NCBI RefSeq assembly: GCF_000173735.1
Contig: NZ_ACCB01000006.1
Location: 62,001 to 126,000 of the forward strand
Length of the DNA stretch: 64,000 bases
Direction of reading: 5' to 3'
Source of the DNA: Yersinia aldovae ATCC 35236
GTDB lineage: Bacteria; Pseudomonadota; Gammaproteobacteria; Enterobacterales; Enterobacteriaceae
Shown in pieces: positions 60,770 through 64,000 of the stretch (position 1 is the stretch's first letter; every line of letters starts with the position of its first letter). A model generated the notes under the pieces. It did not search any database and had not been told where the DNA came from. It saw only the letters and a program-made list of their open reading frames with translations. A program made the position numbers and the translations under genes.

Positions 60770-60788
60770 ATAGAAACCGCGTTTTATT
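60770..60788. promoter_or_regulatory. KdgR-like operator upstream of ogl
   Basis: The site reads GAAACCGCGTTTTATT in its core and matches about 14 of 18 scored consensus positions, with strong half-sites. It lies about 77 bp before the ogl ATG. A CRP-like half-site TCTCACATT lies next to it at about 60761. Confidence 0.55.
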
Positions 60789-60972
60789 TTTCCGTGATCA
60801 TGGTTCTACTTTTACTGATTATCTTAAATTACTGTCGTTATCAGGCTGTTAATCTGCTTTCGCACTTAACGTTAGCTTGCGGTTTAGCGCGAGTATGACC
60901 AACAAATGATGCAATCACCCACAATACTCGTTAGCATATAAATACTTTCCTACATGACTATTTTATAGGTAA

Positions 60973-62346
60973 ATGCCTATGACCTCCCCTGTACCCGATG
61001 GCTTACCCGTTCCTCAACGTTATGCCGCAATACTGGTTATCGCTCTGGGGATTACCATTGCGGTATTGGACGGCACAATTGCCAACGTGGCACTGCCAAC
61101 CATAGCCCGTGACCTCAATGCCAGCCCGGCGACATCTATCTGGGTGGTCAATGCCTATCAGTTAGCCATTACTATCTCATTGCTGTCGATGGCCTCTTTG
61201 GGCGACATTATTGGCTACCGGCGGGTATATCAGGCCGGCTTGCTGGTATTCAGTATCACGTCGCTGTTTTGCGCGCTATCGGATTCATTATGGACACTGA
61301 CATTCGCCCGTGTGCTACAAGGGTTTGGTGCCGCTGCATTGATGAGCGTGAATACTGCGCTGATTCGTATTATTTATCCCCGCGCACAACTGGGCCGCGG
61401 CATCGCTATCAACTCGGTGATTGTTGCCGTCTCTGCGGCGGCTGGCCCGACTATCGCCTCCGCCGTATTAGCGGTTGCCTCCTGGCAGTGGCTGTTTGCC
61501 ATTAACGTACCGATTGGGCTACTGGCATGGGGGCTTGGCATGAAATACTTGCCCGCCAACAGTAGCAAAAGCAACGGTAATCACTTCGATTTTACCAGTT
61601 GTATTATGAATGCCCTGACCTTTGGCCTGCTGATCACCGCGATTAGTGGTTTTGCTCAGGGGCAAAGCCCGACGCTGATTGCCGCTGAAATTGTCGCGTT
61701 GCTACTGATCGGTTTCTTCTTTGTACGCCGTCAACTCAGCCAACCCTTCCCACTGCTGCCGGTTGATTTGCTGCGAATCCCCATTTTTGCGCTGTCGATT
61801 GGCACCTCAATTTGCTCTTTCGCCGCACAAATGCTGGCGATGGTGTCACTGCCCTTCTTCTTACAAACCGTGTTAGGCCGTGATGAGGTGGCAACCGGCT
61901 TGCTATTGACGCCGTGGCCACTGGCAACCATGGTCGTCGCACCGATAGCCGGGCGATTAGTCGAACGCTATCATGCAGGATTATTGGGAGGAATTGGTTT
62001 GGCGGTCTTTGCCAGCGGGTTGTTCCTGCTCGCGCTTTTGCCTGCCAACCCAAGTGATGCGGATATTATCTGGCGAATGATCCTGTGTGGCGCAGGCTTT
62101 GGGTTATTTCAGGCGCCCAATAACCACACCATTATCTCCGCAGCCCCCCAACACCGCAGTGGTGGTGCCAGTGGCATGTTGGGTACCGCCCGTTTATTGG
62201 GGCAAACCTCGGGTGCCGCATTGGTGGCATTGATGTTTAATCTATTCTCAACCAGTGGCACTCATGCTTCTCTGGTGCTGGCTGGCTGCTTTGCCAGTAT
62301 CGCCGCATTGGTCAGCGTGCAGCGCGTGACACAAAAACGCAGTTAA
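60973..62346 (+). CDS. yebQ: MFS drug efflux transporter (YebQ-like)
   Basis: A 457-residue major facilitator superfamily transporter of the DHA2 type (14-helix family related to SmvA and EmrB). The N-terminal motif LDGTIANVALPTIARDL near residue 32, LGDIIGYRRVYQAGL near 77 (motif A) and FARVLQGFGAAALM near 113 are visible. It occupies the same place as E. coli yebQ, between kdgR and htpX. The substrate is unknown. Confidence 0.9.
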   Translation: MPMTSPVPDGLPVPQRYAAILVIALGITIAVLDGTIANVALPTIARDLNASPATSIWVVNAYQLAITISLLSMASLGDIIGYRRVYQAGLLVFSITSLFCALSDSLWTLTFARVLQGFGAAALMSVNTALIRIIYPRAQLGRGIAINSVIVAVSAAAGPTIASAVLAVASWQWLFAINVPIGLLAWGLGMKYLPANSSKSNGNHFDFTSCIMNALTFGLLITAISGFAQGQSPTLIAAEIVALLLIGFFFVRRQLSQPFPLLPVDLLRIPIFALSIGTSICSFAAQMLAMVSLPFFLQTVLGRDEVATGLLLTPWPLATMVVAPIAGRLVERYHAGLLGGIGLAVFASGLFLLALLPANPSDADIIWRMILCGAGFGLFQAPNNHTIISAAPQHRSGGASGMLGTARLLGQTSGAALVALMFNLFSTSGTHASLVLAGCFASIAALVSVQRVTQKRS

Positions 62347-62351
62347 AACGC

Positions 62352-62379
62352 AAAACCCCGCCGTAGCGGGGGTTTTGTT
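62352..62379 (+). terminator. Terminator of yebQ
   Basis: AAAACCCCGC-CGTA-GCGGGGGTTTTG, GC-rich stem with T run; it also lies at the end of htpX and may serve both genes. Confidence 0.9.
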
Positions 62380-62396
62380 TCGTACCGTCACTGCCG

Positions 62397-63278
62397 TTAT
62401 TTCAGATACTCACCCGAACGCAGCGCTTCGATACGTTTATCCAATGGCGGATGTGACATAAACAGCTCGCTGAATGTCTTGGATTTACCATTAATACAGA
62501 AAGCCATCATGCTGCCTGCTTCCTGTGGCTCATAGCTGGTTTTCAGCCGTTGCAGCGCGGCTATCATCTTCTCGCGCCCCACCAACCTTGCAGAACCGGC
62601 ATCGGCATGGAATTCACGGTGACGTGAGAACCACATGGTAATAATGCTGGCCAGAATACCAAACACCAATTCCAACACCATAGAAACTGCGAAATAGACC
62701 ATTGGGTTACCAGAACTGCTCTCTTCACCGTCACGATCACCGGACAAGAAGCCTGCGGCCACTTGTGCAATCAAGCGTGAAATGAAGATCACAAAGGTAT
62801 TCACAACGCCCTGAATCAACGTCATGGTCACCATATCACCATTCGCTATATGGCTAATTTCATGGGCGATAACGGCTTCAGCCTCATCACGGCTCATATT
62901 TTGCAATAAACCGGTACTGACCGCCACCAATGAGGCATCACGGCGAGCACCGGTTGCGAAAGCATTGATATCCGGCGCTTGATAAACCGCTACCTGCGGC
63001 ATGGCAATACCCGCCTGCTGAGACTGGCGGCGTACCGTTTCCAGTAACCAGCGTTCGGTTTCATTGCGTGGCTGTTCAATCACTTCACCGCCAACCGAAC
63101 GCAGAGCCATCCATTTGGACATCAGCAACGAAACAAATGCGCCGCCGAAACCAAACAGACCCGCCATAATCATCAGCCCCTGCACACTACTGGACTGAAT
63201 ACCTGTCAGGCTTAGTACCAACCCGAACACCAACATAACCGCCAGGTTGGTGACAAGGAACAGAGCGATACGCATCAT
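62397..63278 (-). CDS. htpX: HtpX, membrane zinc metalloprotease
   Basis: A 293-residue inner-membrane protease (M48 family) that helps clear misfolded membrane proteins together with FtsH. Zinc motif HEISH near residue 139, the glutamate ligand in the [11 protein letters not shown] segment near 222, and four hydrophobic segments are visible. Same length as E. coli HtpX. In E. coli it is induced through Cpx; the region before it here contains a tandem repeat described separately. Confidence 0.96.
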   Translation of the reverse strand: MMRIALFLVTNLAVMLVFGLVLSLTGIQSSSVQGLMIMAGLFGFGGAFVSLLMSKWMALRSVGGEVIEQPRNETERWLLETVRRQSQQAGIAMPQVAVYQAPDINAFATGARRDASLVAVSTGLLQNMSRDEAEAVIAHEISHIANGDMVTMTLIQGVVNTFVIFISRLIAQVAAGFLSGDRDGEESSSGNPMVYFAVSMVLELVFGILASIITMWFSRHREFHADAGSARLVGREKMIAALQRLKTSYEPQEAGSMMAFCINGKSKTFSELFMSHPPLDKRIEALRSGEYLK

Positions 63279-63298
63279 AAAAATTTATTTCCTTATTT

Positions 63299-63346
63299 TG
63301 TTAAATCAAATTTGTGTTAAGTCAAATTTGCAGTGAGTCAAAATGA
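63299..63346. repeat. Three imperfect 16-bp tandem repeats upstream of htpX
   Basis: TGTTAAATCAAATTTG, TGTTAAGTCAAATTTG and CAGTGAGTCAAAATGA lie head to tail 20-70 bp before the htpX start. The first two differ at one base. The 16-bp spacing is close to one and a half helix turns, and it does not fit the usual CpxR box spacing. The rest of the gap to prc contains AT-rich sequence and the prc terminator. Confidence 0.65.
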
Positions 63347-63536
63347 CACTAAATCGACATCATGACTTCGCTAAATTACTGCTGAGATACGCTGATCGTA
63401 TGGGCATCTGATAAATTTTCAAGGCTTGTTAAGTGCTAAGCGGGTAAATCAACATAACTTTACAAATTTGGATACTTTCCATTACATATATTGCTATTTT
63501 TTCACCAATCGATAAATTCGGCGATGAAAAGCGGGC

Positions 63537-63568
63537 AAAAAAAAATCCGAGCTATTTATAGCCCGGAC
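63537..63568 (-). terminator. Terminator of prc
   Basis: On the minus strand TCCGGGCTAT-AA-ATAGCTCGGA is followed by nine T, 20 bp beyond the prc stop. Confidence 0.93.
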
Positions 63569-63588
63569 TCTTCATATCATTGGCAGAA

Positions 63589-64000
63589 TTACTTGGCGGT
63601 GGTTGCCGTCGCAGCCGGGCTTACCGCTTGCGGTTCAACCTGTGGCTGCGCCTTTTCCTGATTCGCTAAATCCAGTGCAATATGCACTGTTTCATCCAGA
63701 TAAGGGTCTGGCTCCTGATAGTCTTTTGGCAAATCGTCCAATGACTTCAGTGGCTTTTTACCTTCACGTTTAAAGCGCTCATTTAAGCGATTTAGCCGCG
63801 TGGCATCATCATCATGATTCTCTTTCTCACGCTGTGCGTAGTTGAGAGAGACGATGTTTTTCTTATCTTTCATTGCCTTATAACGTTCAATGTCTTGCTG
63901 AATATGCTGGAACTCAGCATTAGCCGCAATGCGCGCGGCATGTGCTTTTAGCAATGCCGGTTCAAACGGTTTCAGTGAGCCAGACTTGGTATAGCTGGCC
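63589..64000 (-). CDS. prc: Prc (Tsp), tail-specific protease (C-terminal part)
   Basis: The visible 136 residues are the C-terminal end of the periplasmic protease Prc, which cuts proteins with nonpolar C-termini. The frame is open to the window edge, so the gene starts outside it. Family-typical blocks are KNIVSLNYAQREKENHDDDATRLNRLNERF-type sequence (split here as VSLNYAQREKE and RLNRLNERFKREGKKPL) and DDLPKDYQEPDPYLDET. The extreme C-terminus is a low-complexity Pro/Gln/Ala tail. Confidence 0.93.
   Translation of the reverse strand, partial: ASYTKSGSLKPFEPALLKAHAARIAANAEFQHIQQDIERYKAMKDKKNIVSLNYAQREKENHDDDATRLNRLNERFKREGKKPLKSLDDLPKDYQEPDPYLDETVHIALDLANQEKAQPQVEPQAVSPAATATTAK

Overview
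This window carries typical chromosomal DNA of a Yersinia-like member of the Enterobacterales. The evidence is the gene content and order: lplA-selO, nlpC, an arnBCADTEF operon lying between nlpC and btuD, btuCED, ihfA-pheTS-pheM, rplT-rpmI-infC-thrS and yfeABCD. Several intergenic repeats match the Enterobacterial Repetitive Intergenic Consensus (ERIC) as I remember it. Species cannot be fixed from the sequence alone. The pectin genes and the second-looking heme locus fit an enteric or environmental Yersinia. I see no prophage, insertion sequence, CRISPR array, rRNA or intact tRNA.

Layout. 1-6.2 kb: the 3' end of ppsR, aroH, then a Fur-box-controlled heme locus hemP-R-S-T that stops before any permease or ATPase gene. 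6.3-9.3 kb: selO and lplA (overlapping) and nlpC. 9.5-16.9 kb: the seven-gene arn operon for adding aminoarabinose to lipid A, every junction overlapping, with a PhoP-type box and a PmrA-type box upstream of arnB. 17.2-19.6 kb: btuC-btuE-btuD. 20.0-27.9 kb: a TM2-domain gene and the translation block (ihfA, pheT, pheS, the PheM attenuator peptide, rplT, rpmI, infC with an ATT start, thrS). 28.3-32.6 kb: small or poorly known genes (KTSC protein, DUF554 protein, three small ORFs), marC and emtA. 32.8-36.5 kb: yfeABCD, an Fe/Mn ABC importer with a Fur box.

36.7-45.9 kb: yniA, then the methylmalonyl-CoA pathway scpA-argK(meaB)-scpB-scpC with a convergent LysR regulator, then yniB and hxpB. scpC is broken by a one-base deletion. 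45.9-60.8 kb: a pectin and oligogalacturonate region: kdgF / kduD, a family 2 pectate lyase (pelW type), the togMNAB importer, the kdgM porin, the kdgR repressor and ogl. At least four KdgR-like operators can be read here. Oligogalacturonides would enter through KdgM, cross the inner membrane through TogMNAB, be cut by PelW and Ogl, and be processed by KdgF and KduD, all under KdgR. ydjM (with a LexA-type box), tcyP and amiD sit inside this region, and amiD is also frameshifted by one base in a run of G. 60.9-64 kb: yebQ, htpX and the 3' end of prc.

No wholly new system stands out. The points most worth a second look are: the heme receptor that lacks the expected plug histidine and has no linked permease; the two single-base frameshifts; a stable RNA-like unit with a strong terminator near 29.8 kb; a cloverleaf-like fragment near 19.8 kb; an ERIC element inside the pheST leader; a Cra-like operator before scpA; and a hexanucleotide repeat inside kdgR.
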